Positions 36,801 through 47,199 of a stretch of DNA of 64,000 nucleotides are shown in pieces. The translations under genes and the position numbers were made by a program. The stretch's first letter is position 1. The number at the start of each line of letters is the position of its first letter. Location of the stretch: NCBI GenBank assembly GCA_964035545.1, contig OZ037768.1, positions 18,703,700 to 18,767,699 of the forward strand, given 5' to 3'. Below the pieces are notes generated by a model. The model was not told the origin of the DNA, ran no database searches, and saw nothing but the letters and a program-made list of their open reading frames with translations. This stretch comes from Bugula neritina. Lineage: Eukaryota; Bryozoa; Gymnolaemata; Cheilostomatida; Bugulidae.

Positions 36801-39800
36801 TTTAGTAAGTAATATGGTATAATTTAGTAAGTAATATGGTATAATTTATTATGTAATATGGTATAATTTAGTAAGTAACATGGTATAATTTAGTAAGATA
36901 CTTTTATAGAGAGTCAAATCTCAGAAGAGACTGGAAAACAGGAGCCAGCTGGTTATGCACTGTCACCTGGGTCCAAAGGTCTTCATCAATTGTGCTGGTT
37001 TTATAAAGATAGACACAACCTCATTTGGAGACAGGTACTGTCTAAACTCAAATGTTATGTTTGTGCTTGTTTCCAGCCTCGTTAGTTTCCATCTGGGGAA
37101 ATGTTTATACTGTATTCATGTCATTGTAAATAATTGATTAGAAATCTCAAAATTAACAAACTTGAATTGTCAAAAATCACTTTTCCTAGTATTTATTGTC
37201 CATATTACTACATGATACATAATAATACAGAACAAATGTCCAGCATAATAAAATGTGGGAATGTTATTTTCTCTGTAATCTAGTTTCTTTGTTTTTGAAA
37301 AGTAAAGACAACTCCCAATAACCTTGGCACGGGCAGTTTATTAACTTTATAAAAAGTAAAGTTTTAAGAAGTTGCATTCACTCTGTTTCACAGATTAGCA
37401 GTGAGTGTTTTTACAAATTATCATTGGCTAACAAAGATATTTATAATTTTCCTTTTCTCCCCAATATTACATAGTGTTGAGTGTGCTGTGTGGAGTTGTT
37501 ATATCCTGTATATATTTGATTATGTCTCTAAATATTTTTGTAGCTATCTCTTTGAGTATATAACACTAGATCAGTTCAAATTTTTATAATATTCAGTTAC
37601 TGTTTGTTTAATTGCCATGTTTACTGTTCTGTCACCTTATAAAGGTATTCTATCACCCATCTCTTTCATATGCCATTAGAAAGTGCTCACTCTAACTGTG
37701 CATCATATACATTACAACAGTATAATGATCTGATATTTTTTTATATTCTGTTCTACAGAACATGTGACCATGTTTTGAGTAGATTAAGTAAATCTTAAGC
37801 CTTCTAATGGTGCAGAAAGTACTTCAAAAAGCATAAAATGTTCACGTACTTAGTTCATTCTGTTATACCTATTAATTACATGTTGGTTTTCAATTTTATG
37901 TTTTACTACATTTCAGATTTCATTATATTAAGTTGACACAATTTATTTGCATTTTATATTTTCAAACAGTTATTTATTACACCCTGAGGCACTAAACATC
38001 TCTACTGTGCCTCAGGGTAAGGATGTTTAGTGAGACCAATGCTATCATACTTTAATATTGTTGTAAAACAGAACTGGGGCACACAAAGTTGAAATGAATT
38101 CGGTCGGCTGTATTTTTTGTAAATGATGTTTCCAAAATATTTCTTTGGAAATTAGTTATACATTTTTAAGAAAATTTGAAAACTTGCATGAAGCAAGCAT
38201 ACAACACACTAGAGTTTCATTGTTAAATGTAAAATAAATGTTTCAAGCCAGTGTTTTTACCAACTAGTATTTATTTGGATACAGGAATGTCATGTAAGTA
38301 AGTTAAGGTAGCATTTACTTTAAGAAAAAGTAATTTATGAGAGTAGTAGTGTAGTCAGTTCAGCTAAGAACTTTAGGTGCTGGTTTGTTGAGAAGATAAC
38401 TTTACAATTGTTGAGTTGCTTATTGACTGGTTCGTTCTCAACCTACTAAAACCGTATGTTCGTATAATATATAAAGTATGGCGGATATTGCAGTACGGAG
38501 GAATACACGGATGTACTCGACGCATCCCGAGTTCATCCGGAAACATACGAGTGGGCAAGGAAGATGGCCATAGATGCTCTCGAGTATGACGACATGGCTG
38601 ACGATGCCAATCCCGCGGCAGCTTTAGAGGTAACATATCTTCCTAAGCATCCAGAGTAATTCTAAGCACAGTATTTGTTCTAGGATTGCCAACACCTTAT
38701 AGTGTACCATAATTTAATGAGTGATACTCATTGGTAGCAAATTTTATGCTCATGTTTCTGACACTAAATATCCAGGTAACTGGTTTATCCAGCTGTTCTG
38801 ACTCAGCATGGTGTCAACCCAGTATTGATTCCATGGTTTGCCAACATCATGACTCGTAGCTCAAAGAAAGACAGCTTGTTCTCTGGCAAGTCAATTTTGT
38901 GTGGCCTGACAATATTGTGTTGCTGTTTGCAGGAAATCTTGGAGAAACCTGAACGGTTACGAGATCTTGACCTGGAGGCATTCAGCGTTGAGTTAGACAG
39001 GCAGGGTTACGGCCAGAAGCTGACTACTCTGTATGACATCAGAGCTGAGTTAAACTGCAGATATAAAGATACTCGTATCACGTACAAGACCATAGAAATG
39101 GTGGAGAGGTTCAATATGCTCTCTAAAGAGACCCCAGCTACATTGTATATTGGTGTGTTCAATTCTATTCTGTCACAAACCTTTCAAACTTCATAGAGAA
39201 GTTATCAAATCCTGACCATTTTTCAAGGATATAATATAGTAATGTAAATGCTATATTTTGGGGTTGAAATGTACTGAAGCTGTAACCTATGATGCATAGA
39301 AATTTTTAGCTCTCGTCTATTTATATCTTTTGAACTAGCACTCACCATTTTTCTTGATAAGTTTACTTTTTTTAATAGTTCAAGCACTTTGTTCTGCGTG
39401 TCAAACATCTAAACTAGGTTACCTGAAGACACATGACATGTAACTCATGAGTATTCTGACACTTGAGAGTTGCAGGACTGGGGTTTATAAGAAACCTCTG
39501 AAAGTTGATGTTGCATGGGTACACAACTCCGTGAAACTGATGAAAATGCACAACACAATGACATGTGCCCACCATCTGAAGCCCATGTATATAATATACA
39601 TATCTCTTGTCGCCTACAGATTTCTGTTCAACTACATAAAAGTCGTTGATGTGTAAGTAATGCAGTTTCCACCTCTTCTGTTCAGGTAAATTGGTGCTAT
39701 GCCGGGTTACAAATATCGCCCGGAAGAAGCCTCAAGGCCAGCAGCTGGATGAGGCGAATCCTGAAAGAAGTGAAGACACCGGACTCTGGGTGTGTCCTTT

Positions 39801-42800
39801 CTGTAGGAAAGACGACTTCTCCGAGATTAGTGAGGTACTGTGCATCTTGTTGTGTATTTTCCTTTATAATATATATATATATGGGTCACACTCCCTCTAT
39901 TATGGAAATATATAGTATAAGTATGACATTTGCAGTTGAATATTTATGACAGGAAGAGTTTTATTAGTTCATAATGTTCATTGTTTCTTGTACATGATCT
40001 GGTGTAGTCGTTCAGAAGTCTTGCAACTCAGATCTAACTGATGCCCATAGAGTGTTCAGATAAGCCACTTTTAGGGAATAATGATTATTTCAGGTTTTTT
40101 GAGGCCATGGAAGTTACTGCTGGCTTTTTGCTTAACTTGCAGTGACCTGCCTTACTCTCTATATCTGTTTACTCAACCATTGTGCTGCTATATCAGTTGT
40201 TGCTACAGCTAAGTGATATGGGATCAGTTAGCTTACCTGCCTTGTTCGTGACATCACATTTATGCTATAGAACTGTACACATTTCTGTCAGTAGGTAAAG
40301 GAATATTAATAGATCAATTCTCTCTAATAAAGGTGTGGAGTCATTTTGATGCCGGCAGCTGTCTGGGTACTGCTATTGGAGTCCGTGTGAGGTTAGAGAA
40401 CAACCTCAGTGGGTTTATTCACACAAAGAACCTGAGTGACAAGGAGGTGAGGAATCCAGAAGAAAGAGTCAAACCCGGCATGACTTTACACGCCAGAATA
40501 CTTAAAGTAGACATCGAGAAGTTCCAGGTAGATCTGACGTGTAAAACATCCGACCTGCTGGATAAAGAGGACAGACTGAGGTAGCGTATACTAAGAATTT
40601 GTTCCAACTGCTGTAGCCATATTTCTTGGAGAAGTTGTATGCTATGTTTACTTCTTGTAAAACTCAATAACTAAGGAATAGTAAATTATTAATGAGCAGC
40701 TGTGGTCTACGGGGTTAGAGCGTTTGCTTAGTAAGCACAAAGTCATGAGTTTGAGCCTGGACAAAGGCTATTGGTGATGTTAGGAAGAGCATCCAGTCAT
40801 AATTGCTCCTGTGCCTCACCTGAATAAGTCTTTAGCTTGATTTAACAAAAAAAGCCTTTCACCAGGGGTTTTCCCACAGGGATGGTGACTGGAAACTTGC
40901 GTGAGAGTAAATTATTAATGGATATTTCTTCATCGCAGTCATTAATTAACAATTGTGTTGCATTTGCTCATCAGTATACGGTCATGTGTTGAAGTATTTA
41001 TCAATCTAAGATAATAATCTGCTTGTATTCTGTAAAGTATGGAGTTGTCTTCCATGACCATTATCATGCATGTTTGTACTTGTCAGGCCACCCAAAGATC
41101 ATTTTTATGACTTTGAAGCAGAAGATTCGGATGTAAAGGCTGACGAGAAGAAGGCAAAGGGCAAAAAGAGAGTTGGTAAGTTGTTTATGGGACTTTTTCC
41201 CCAAAGAGCTGCGCTTGATAAGCAAGAGAGTACAACCTTCATACAGAGGCTCATTTGTATCCGTTACAAGCAGCTATCACTATAGATGAATGCCACAAAC
41301 GCACATATGTTTTCATCTGGTACCGTTTTTAGCTTTCATCAAGAGAGTGATTGCTCACCCGTGTTTCCACAATGTTGGTTACAAGGAGTGTGAGACGTTG
41401 CTGAACAACCTCGGAGAAGGTGACTGCGTTATCCGTCCATCTAGTAAGGTACGTCAGTTACTACGTTCTAGTGATAATGCTAGTGTTAGATGTACTAGTC
41501 TCTAGTAAGGTTAGGATGAGTCAATCTCGCTATTTTCCTATTTTCCTATCTATATGTTGAGATTTGTGTGTCTCTTTAGCTGATTTTATTTTTTAGTGAA
41601 CATGCTGTAGCATTTTTATATAACATAGACATAAAATAGCTTCACTCTTGTTATTTTGTTGTTGAATCATATATTTTTAATTTTCAATATCACCTGGTTT
41701 ACTCTGTAACTTCATAGTCATACTTTGACGATAATTGCTCAGAAAGTGTTCTTGCAGCATATAACTGTATGAGATACTTTGCAGGGCCCTGACAGACTTA
41801 CTCTAGCCTGGAAGTTGGCCCCAGAGATATATTCTCATGTCGACATTAAAGAAGAGGGCAAAGAAAATAGTTTTTCACTCGGCAAAACTCTCTTCATTGG
41901 AAACGAAGAGTTTGAAGATCTTGACGAGATTCTCTGTGAGTTGTGCTGGTCTAGCTAACTGTCACTCACTACTACTACTTACTGTAACTACCACTCACTG
42001 TAACCACTACTCACTGTAACTCACTACTAATCACTGTAACTACTACTCACTGTCACTACTACTCACTGTCACTCACTACTACTACTACTCACTGTCACTC
42101 ACTACTACTCACTGTCATTTACTACTACTCACTGTCACTCACTACTACTCACTGTCACTCAGTGCTACTCACTATAACTATTACTCACTGTAACTACTAC
42201 TCACTGTAACTACTACTCACTGTAAATACTACTCACTGTAACTACTACTCACCGTCACTCACTACTACTCACTGTCACTCAGTGCTACTCACTGTAACTA
42301 TTACTCACTGTAACTACTACTCACTGTAACTACTACTCACTGTAAATACTACTCACTGTAACTACTACTCACTGTAACTACTACTCACCGTCACTCACAT
42401 TACTCCATGCTACTGGTTAACTCAGTTGAAAACAAATAGGTCTTCTGCATCACTAAACATATTGAGGTTTGTTTGTTCTTGCAAACTGTGTACTGAATTT
42501 TAAAATTATGTTTCAACGTGCACTAACAAATAAATCTTCTTGGGGCGTTATTCTTTTTTGATACATTGGCTGGGGTGTTTTTATCCTGTTATGAAGTTTG
42601 TTTTTTCTGGCACACACATTTAGGATAATAAATCCACAATGTCTTCAGCTTTTTAATAGCAATAAAAAGGATGCATTGCGACAGAACACTTTTGAATATG
42701 TGCTAAAGAAAACTACTAGTATATCTGTTTAACTCCACAATGTCTTGTAATAAATGTCAAATTCATTGTAACATACATCAACAGTCAATAATGATTCTGC

Positions 42801-45163
42801 CAATTGCTTGTCACTTTAATTGTTTACACCTTCTTACAGCTCGCTATCTCAACCCAATGGCAGCTCTAGCAAGAGAAATACAATCTTACAAGTACTTTGT
42901 GGAAGATTCTGGTGCAGGAAATAGGGAGATTATGGATCAGAAGGTTTACGAGGAGAAAAAGAAAGCACCAGCTAGGTATGCTGACTAGAGCTCTACGCTG
43001 CCGTTATTTCATATTTATTTCATCACAGTCACAAGGAGTTGTGTTACCTCTAATAAATATAAATAAATTAATATTTGTTTGTAGAATACCTTATTTTTTC
43101 TCTACTTCGAAAGAACTACCGGGAAAGTTCATGCTCTCTTACATGCCGAGGTCAAAAACAGTGCATGAGTTTGTTACAGTAACGCATGAGGGGCTGAGGT
43201 TTAGGGGGCAGGTCTTCCCCACCCTCAACACTCTTGTAAAGTGGTTCAAGGAACACTTCAGGGATCCCATACCACAGAAGCTAGTTACACCATCTCATGC
43301 TACTCCACGTACGTTATCTGCTATACCACTATGTCTGTTCTGTTAGCTCTTTCATTTGCTGAAGGATGAAAAGCAATTCGGTCTTTGCAAATCCTGACAC
43401 TGCTTTGACTATGATTGCCCTAACTTTAAGGAATTTTGTTTTAGTGCAGAAACTTTATTAGGAATGGGATATTTGAATGGCACTGAAATAACAACTCCAT
43501 TTGCCTAATGCTTGGCTTACATTTAGTACTTGAGGAAATTTTTTCCGTATATGTTATGAGCGTTGCACTAGATTTGTAATATTAAAAGTAGGTTTCCCAC
43601 TCCCCCCCCCTCCTTAACACATGCTTGTTTTGGAGAGAACTCTTTTCTATATATGTTATAGGGCAGTGTCTTCACTCCATTAGTTAGACATTACATAACA
43701 GTTGCTACATACACAGCACATTAGTGTCAATTTCAATATTCAGTTTAGTAACTGTCTTCATGTTTGTAGGAATGGGACCCCCTGCATTCCGCACTCCTGG
43801 TCGTACACCCAGTCACACACCTGGTCGCACCCCCGGCCGTACCCCTGGTGCTACACCTGCTGCATACAGCACCACTAGAGGCGGATCCTCGTATCCATAC
43901 GGAGTAAGATTCATTATTATTGTATTTTAAAGGTTTACAAACTCTATGAAGTTATATCTAATTTTGTACCCTAAAGAAGTCGTTAATACATGCAGCAATA
44001 GTTAATTACATTTTATTACCTTCTAACAATTAACTTTTCAATTGATACAAAATAGTTTTTAAGTTCTTGTTTTTAAGTGTGCAGCAACAGCTTCTTATAA
44101 TGTTTTAACATAAAGGGTTGTCATAATTTATAGTCAACTTCAGTTATCCTCTCTTGCCTAATTTTGAGATTCCATATGTTAAATAATAATAAACCACAAG
44201 GCATATTTTAATCAAATAAGTTGAAATTTACGCAAATTTTATTTTACGTATATTTAAGGTTGGCTAATTCACATATATTAATTTAAAACCTAAACTTGAA
44301 AAAATATTTTCATTCCTAAATTAATATCTCTAAAATTGATAGTTTAGAAGTATTTAATTTGATCTGTTTGCAGGATTGTTCAATTCATATTAGCCAGCCT
44401 TTTGCCTTGCCATGGGGAATACTTGTATGCTGAAATTTGTATTTGGTAGTACGGCGGTTGCCTGTCTATGCGCTGTAACGCATTATGCTTTTTCACATAA
44501 CATTTTGTGGTGATTTTAGACGCCTCAGGCTACACCTATGATGACACCTGCCTACCACACTACACCGGGCGGTGTGAGTGGCACCCCTGCATACAGAGCC
44601 ACCCCTAGGCAGGGCAGCGTTTACCCCTCTGGCTCTATGGCAGCCCCCAAGGGGACACCTAGAGTTGGCGGAACTCCTCGATCTGGCCAGACGCCACGTA
44701 TTTCTGGGCAGACGCCGCGAAGTGGTCAGACTCCTCGTATCAGCGGTTCAACTCCACGTAGTGGACAGACACCGGTTATTAGCGGACAGACACCCAGACA
44801 AGCAGGGACAACTCCTCAGTACACGGGTTAGATGCTTTGCATTACTTGTGTTTGTTTGAGAAGTTGTTTATCCTCACTTTAATTTTATGTATGCTAGTGG
44901 GTAACTGTGTGCAGCACTAGATTTTATGAAGTAGCAAACCCTACTAACTACTAACTAATCTTATTATTAACTAAATTCATCACCAACTTTTAACTAATTA
45001 TATTATTCTGTTCGTTTCTAAAGGTTCTTCAAACAGACCACATGTTGCTCCGAGAACCAACTCGGATACCGATTGGGGCAAGATGGCCATCATGTGGGCC
45101 AAAGAGCAGAAGCAGAAGAAAAGGGAGAGGGGAGAGGGTACTCCCAGCTATCATGAGAAGTAA
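27872..45163 (+). CDS. SUPT6H: Transcription elongation factor SPT6
   Basis: Histone chaperone that travels with RNA polymerase II. Exons, all in phase: 27872-28028, 28157-28323, 28457-28682, 28951-29129, 29295-29465, 30107-30208, 30298-30477, 30584-30723, 31084-31201, 31653-31817, 32352-32491, 32853-33099, 33571-33666, 33786-33929, 34458-34591, 35092-35286, 35612-35750, 36075-36209, 36339-36506, 36910-37034, 38494-38629, 38933-39152, 39686-39834, 40333-40580, 41087-41175, 41333-41448, 41785-41935, 42840-42975, 43085-43308, 43770-43903, 44520-44826, 45024-45163: 1725 codons, human about 1726. Domains: acidic N-terminus (1-240) with the Spn1/IWS1-binding-like [15 protein letters not shown]; core helices (FYRKEYV, WQWDEK); YqgF-like (about 745-905); helix-hairpin-helix ([15 protein letters not shown], about 985); S1 (about 1211-1295); tandem SH2 (about 1325-1520, phosphate-binding arginine in VIRPSSK); Thr-Pro-rich tail. 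Poly(A) signals at about 45561. Three SINEs of the main family, one variant SINE and two MITEs sit in introns. Confidence 0.97.
28719..28884. mobile_element. Putative MITE in SPT6 intron 3
   Basis: Imperfect terminal inverted repeat of about 19 bp: ctatgtctccatgcttcac at the left against the reverse complement ctacgtcttcatgcatcaa at the right, four mismatches. The left end followed by tgcgaatggattttt recurs at about 35427-35465 in another SPT6 intron. No target duplication recognised. Confidence 0.45.
30770..30976 (-). mobile_element. tRNA-derived SINE in an SPT6 intron
   Basis: On - it has the head gccgtggtctaggggttaga, a perfect palindromic B box gggttcgaaccc, the body ggtgatgttaggaagcgc and the hairpin-like block catcagggggttcttacagg. 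It lies between the 30584-30723 and 31084-31201 exons, antisense to SPT6. Confidence 0.88.
33147..33486. repeat. Tandem repeat tagtaatagtaataatac
   Basis: Degenerate array of tagtaata and acttattgatagtaatag units in the SPT6 intron before the 33571-33666 exon. Confidence 0.8.
34151..34325 (+). mobile_element. tRNA-derived SINE, variant subfamily
   Basis: Head gcagccatgatctagtggtt and B box gggttcgaatctc are tRNA-like. The body (tcattggtggtgttcgaaag, ccactaggggttctcacag) is related to the common family but clearly divergent, with different sequence between A and B boxes. In the SPT6 intron before the 34458-34591 exon. Confidence 0.75.
34631..34800 (+). mobile_element. tRNA-derived SINE, internally deleted
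   Basis: Common-family head (gttagagcgttttcctag, gggttcgaacctgac), body (ggtgatgttaggaagag) and end (acttgcgcgagtttat). About 15 bases of the head and the aaaaaccctttccatcaggg segment are missing. It starts 40 bases after the 34458-34591 exon of SPT6. Confidence 0.85.
35421..35530. repeat. Second copy of the MITE-like repeat found at 28719
   Basis: Shares ctacgtttctaagcttcgca followed by tgcgaatggttttttt with the left end of the 28719-28884 element, and has a related gagcatccatttgcataatg end. In the SPT6 intron before the 35612-35750 exon. Confidence 0.4.
35782..35935. mobile_element. Foldback MITE, copy 1 (ggtgcagtag family)
   Basis: Starts ggtgcagtagtggaggaatt and ends in its approximate reverse complement (tactgcacc), giving an inverted repeat of about 30 bp. 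A second copy of the same length class lies at 50521-50659; both share gctttt, caatttctcc and acatttctaatctagaa internally. In an SPT6 intron. Confidence 0.75.
36757..36901. repeat. Tandem repeat, 22-bp unit
   Basis: About seven near-identical copies of tatggtataatttagtaagt plus two bases. It ends about 10 bases before the SPT6 exon at 36910, so it occupies the zone of the polypyrimidine tract. Confidence 0.88.
37981..38032. other. Bistable stem-loop sequence in SPT6 intron 20
   Basis: Two mutually exclusive perfect inverted repeats share three bases. ACCCTGAGGCAC (37981-37992) pairs with GTGCCTCAGGGT (38007-38018). CACTAAACATC (37990-38000) pairs with GATGTTTAGTG (38022-38032). It is GC-richer than its surroundings. 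Confidence 0.7.
40694..40907 (+). mobile_element. tRNA-derived SINE in an SPT6 intron
   Basis: Head gcagctgtggtctacggggt with A box, degraded B box (gagtttgagcc), body ggtgatgttaggaagagcat, gctcctgtgcctcacctgaa, and end acttgcgtgaga. Sense orientation to SPT6, between the 40333-40580 and 41087-41175 exons. Confidence 0.88.
41957..42403. repeat. Tandem repeat of actactcactgtaact
   Basis: Some 25 imperfect copies of a 15-16-bp unit (actactcactgtaact, or actcactgtcactact) begin about 20 bases after the donor of the 41785-41935 exon of SPT6. A higher-order duplication of about 120 bp is visible (42160 versus 42280). Confidence 0.85.
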
Positions 45164-45861
45164 AGGATGCCTGTTGCCACTGTCTGCCATATTGTAGAAT
45201 ATATTTTATTAACGAACTTGTCTGCTTCACACAATAATCATCGCCAGTCTCTCAATTTATAAATGGCTCTCTTGATAATATATACTACTTTTATCCATAG
45301 TATAGTTACACGTTGCAAACTCTACCATATCTTTCTGTAAATAGTTTGTTTGATAATTGCTACTATAATCCGTAAATTTGTATATATTGTGAATCTAAAT
45401 GAAATTTATATAGAACTCAGTGTACTGGTAGAGCTCAGGTTTACCTGCCTCACTTTACTTGTCAGCTTTACTAACAATTTTACCTGCGGCAGTTGTCAGG
45501 TGCTAAGGGCGCAATCTGATGTCATGGCAGTTCTGCATGAAATAGTATGTATTGATATGTAATAAATAAATTTAATAAAATTCTAAAATTTTATGATAAG
45601 AATTGAATTTGAAAAATAAACATACTATTGTAACAAGGTATAGAATATTTCAATTATTTTTATAATGGTGTCACTAATATTACATTAAATACTCAAAGTT
45701 ACTCAGTCATAAAGCTTGCATTGGTGTAGTGCTAAAGAGCTACAAAAGTCTGCGACAAAACAATGTATAAGTTTTTAACAGCATTTCATCTGGCAAACTG
45801 CAAAAGCTACTCATTACTAGACCAGTTCTTAAAAACCAAAGGTTTTAAAATTCAAATCAAA

Positions 45862-46857
45862 TTATATGCAAAGAATAACCTTGAGTGTATTATTATGCAT
45901 GATTAGAGCCATCGCTATTAGTACTACCATTTTTACACTACTAGCGTTCTTAGTAAAGTTGTTACAAGGTGGTTCCCCTTTTTGTGATCTACAAAAGCAC
46001 AGCTCACCATGTCCAGTTCTCCCTTCTGATATACATGAGCCTGCCACTGTGTAGATGTTGATGTTTAAAGCTGATTTACAGTCTCTTACTATGTTGGTTA
46101 TATTGTTACCTGCAACATAACTTTAACTAAACACTCCTGCATTCACTAGCTTCTTATTCAACATAACTTTAACTAAACACTCTTCCATTCACTAGCTTCT
46201 TATTCAACATAACTTTAACTCAACACTCTTGCATCCGCTAAGCTTCTTGACAAAAAAATAATAGCAATTCAAGAAGATATCCAAAAGAACTTGTGGTGCA
46301 CTAAAACGTGACGATAGAGTGACTTGAAAGCACAAAAAACCTTGAGTTGATCTTCGTATCCACTTGACGCATTCTGTAGGACATGTCTTAATATTTGGTA
46401 TTCTATATTGAGAACGTAACTGGTTTGCGCAAATCTCCCCATCTCTCTTCATATCACAGGAATAACACTGTATTGGCTCTATAAGCACATACATGTATAA
46501 CAACACACTATTCTGAATGGTAAATCCTAGGCTAACTTTATCTCCATTAAAAGTAAACACCAGTAAGCAGCTACAAATTTCTATTTTAAACAAAAAATAT
46601 AATAAAGAACAACTTTTTATGAATAAATGTAATAAAAATAAGTTTAACCTATGAACTTATTCATTTTATTTTAAGCATGGGTGATAAAAAAATTGTTTAA
46701 TTATTATATACATGATACGTAGGCTATTAATGCATAAATATGTAGGATACCTTAATTGTTACTTACCTATTTTCTGAAAACTAGTCAAAGTTGAGACAAA
46801 CACAAAATTAGTTCCTAAATATTGGAGCCCTATTAGTATGCCAAGACTGAACTTCAT
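45862..46857 (-). CDS. Ly6/three-finger-type (Quiver/Sleepless-like) protein
   Basis: Exons 46767-46857, 46341-46478 and 45862-46046 join in phase to 137 codons plus stop. MKFSLGILIGLQYLGTNFVF is a plausible signal peptide. The mature part has nine cysteines in a Ly6-like pattern: QCYSCD at the start, ICAN, TCPTEC, SCISEG, ELCFC and a closing PPCNN (CN box). The C-terminus has a hydrophobic stretch (VKMVVLIAMALIM), suggesting a GPI anchor or membrane tether. Classical Quiver/Sleepless proteins have ten cysteines, so one half-cystine appears to be missing or replaced. Members of this family act outside the cell, for example on ion channels or receptors; no partner can be inferred here. Convergent with SPT6, about 700 bp from its stop. 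Family call moderate to good, since exon joins are supported only by phase and motif order. Confidence 0.75.
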
Positions 46858-47199
46858 TGTAAGACATCTGAAGATAGAAAAATGCAGTGTCTTTGTTATG
46901 TGAAGCAATAATTTAATGCATGTGTATATGAACTCATTACTGAATAAAAATGACATTTATTATAATCAAGTTTTGGTTATTCTCAGGAGAAGCTTTACTT
47001 TATAATTAATGAATAATTATTACTAGACTTATATAATATCTGTAACAGGGTAATATATAACAGAGCAGCTATAATGGGGCTCATTCCTAGTCATCAATAG
47101 TTGCTATCGTCTTAGCCTATTAGAGAAAAAGATTGAAATGTCAAATCAACTATTTCCTGTGGACTTCATATTCAACTATGAATATCCCGATTCCATCAC

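Noticed and set aside
36757-36901. CRISPR-like regular array (also considered for 1531-1822 and 50170-50395)
   Set aside because: The units are contiguous without unique spacers and the DNA is eukaryotic; these are ordinary minisatellites.
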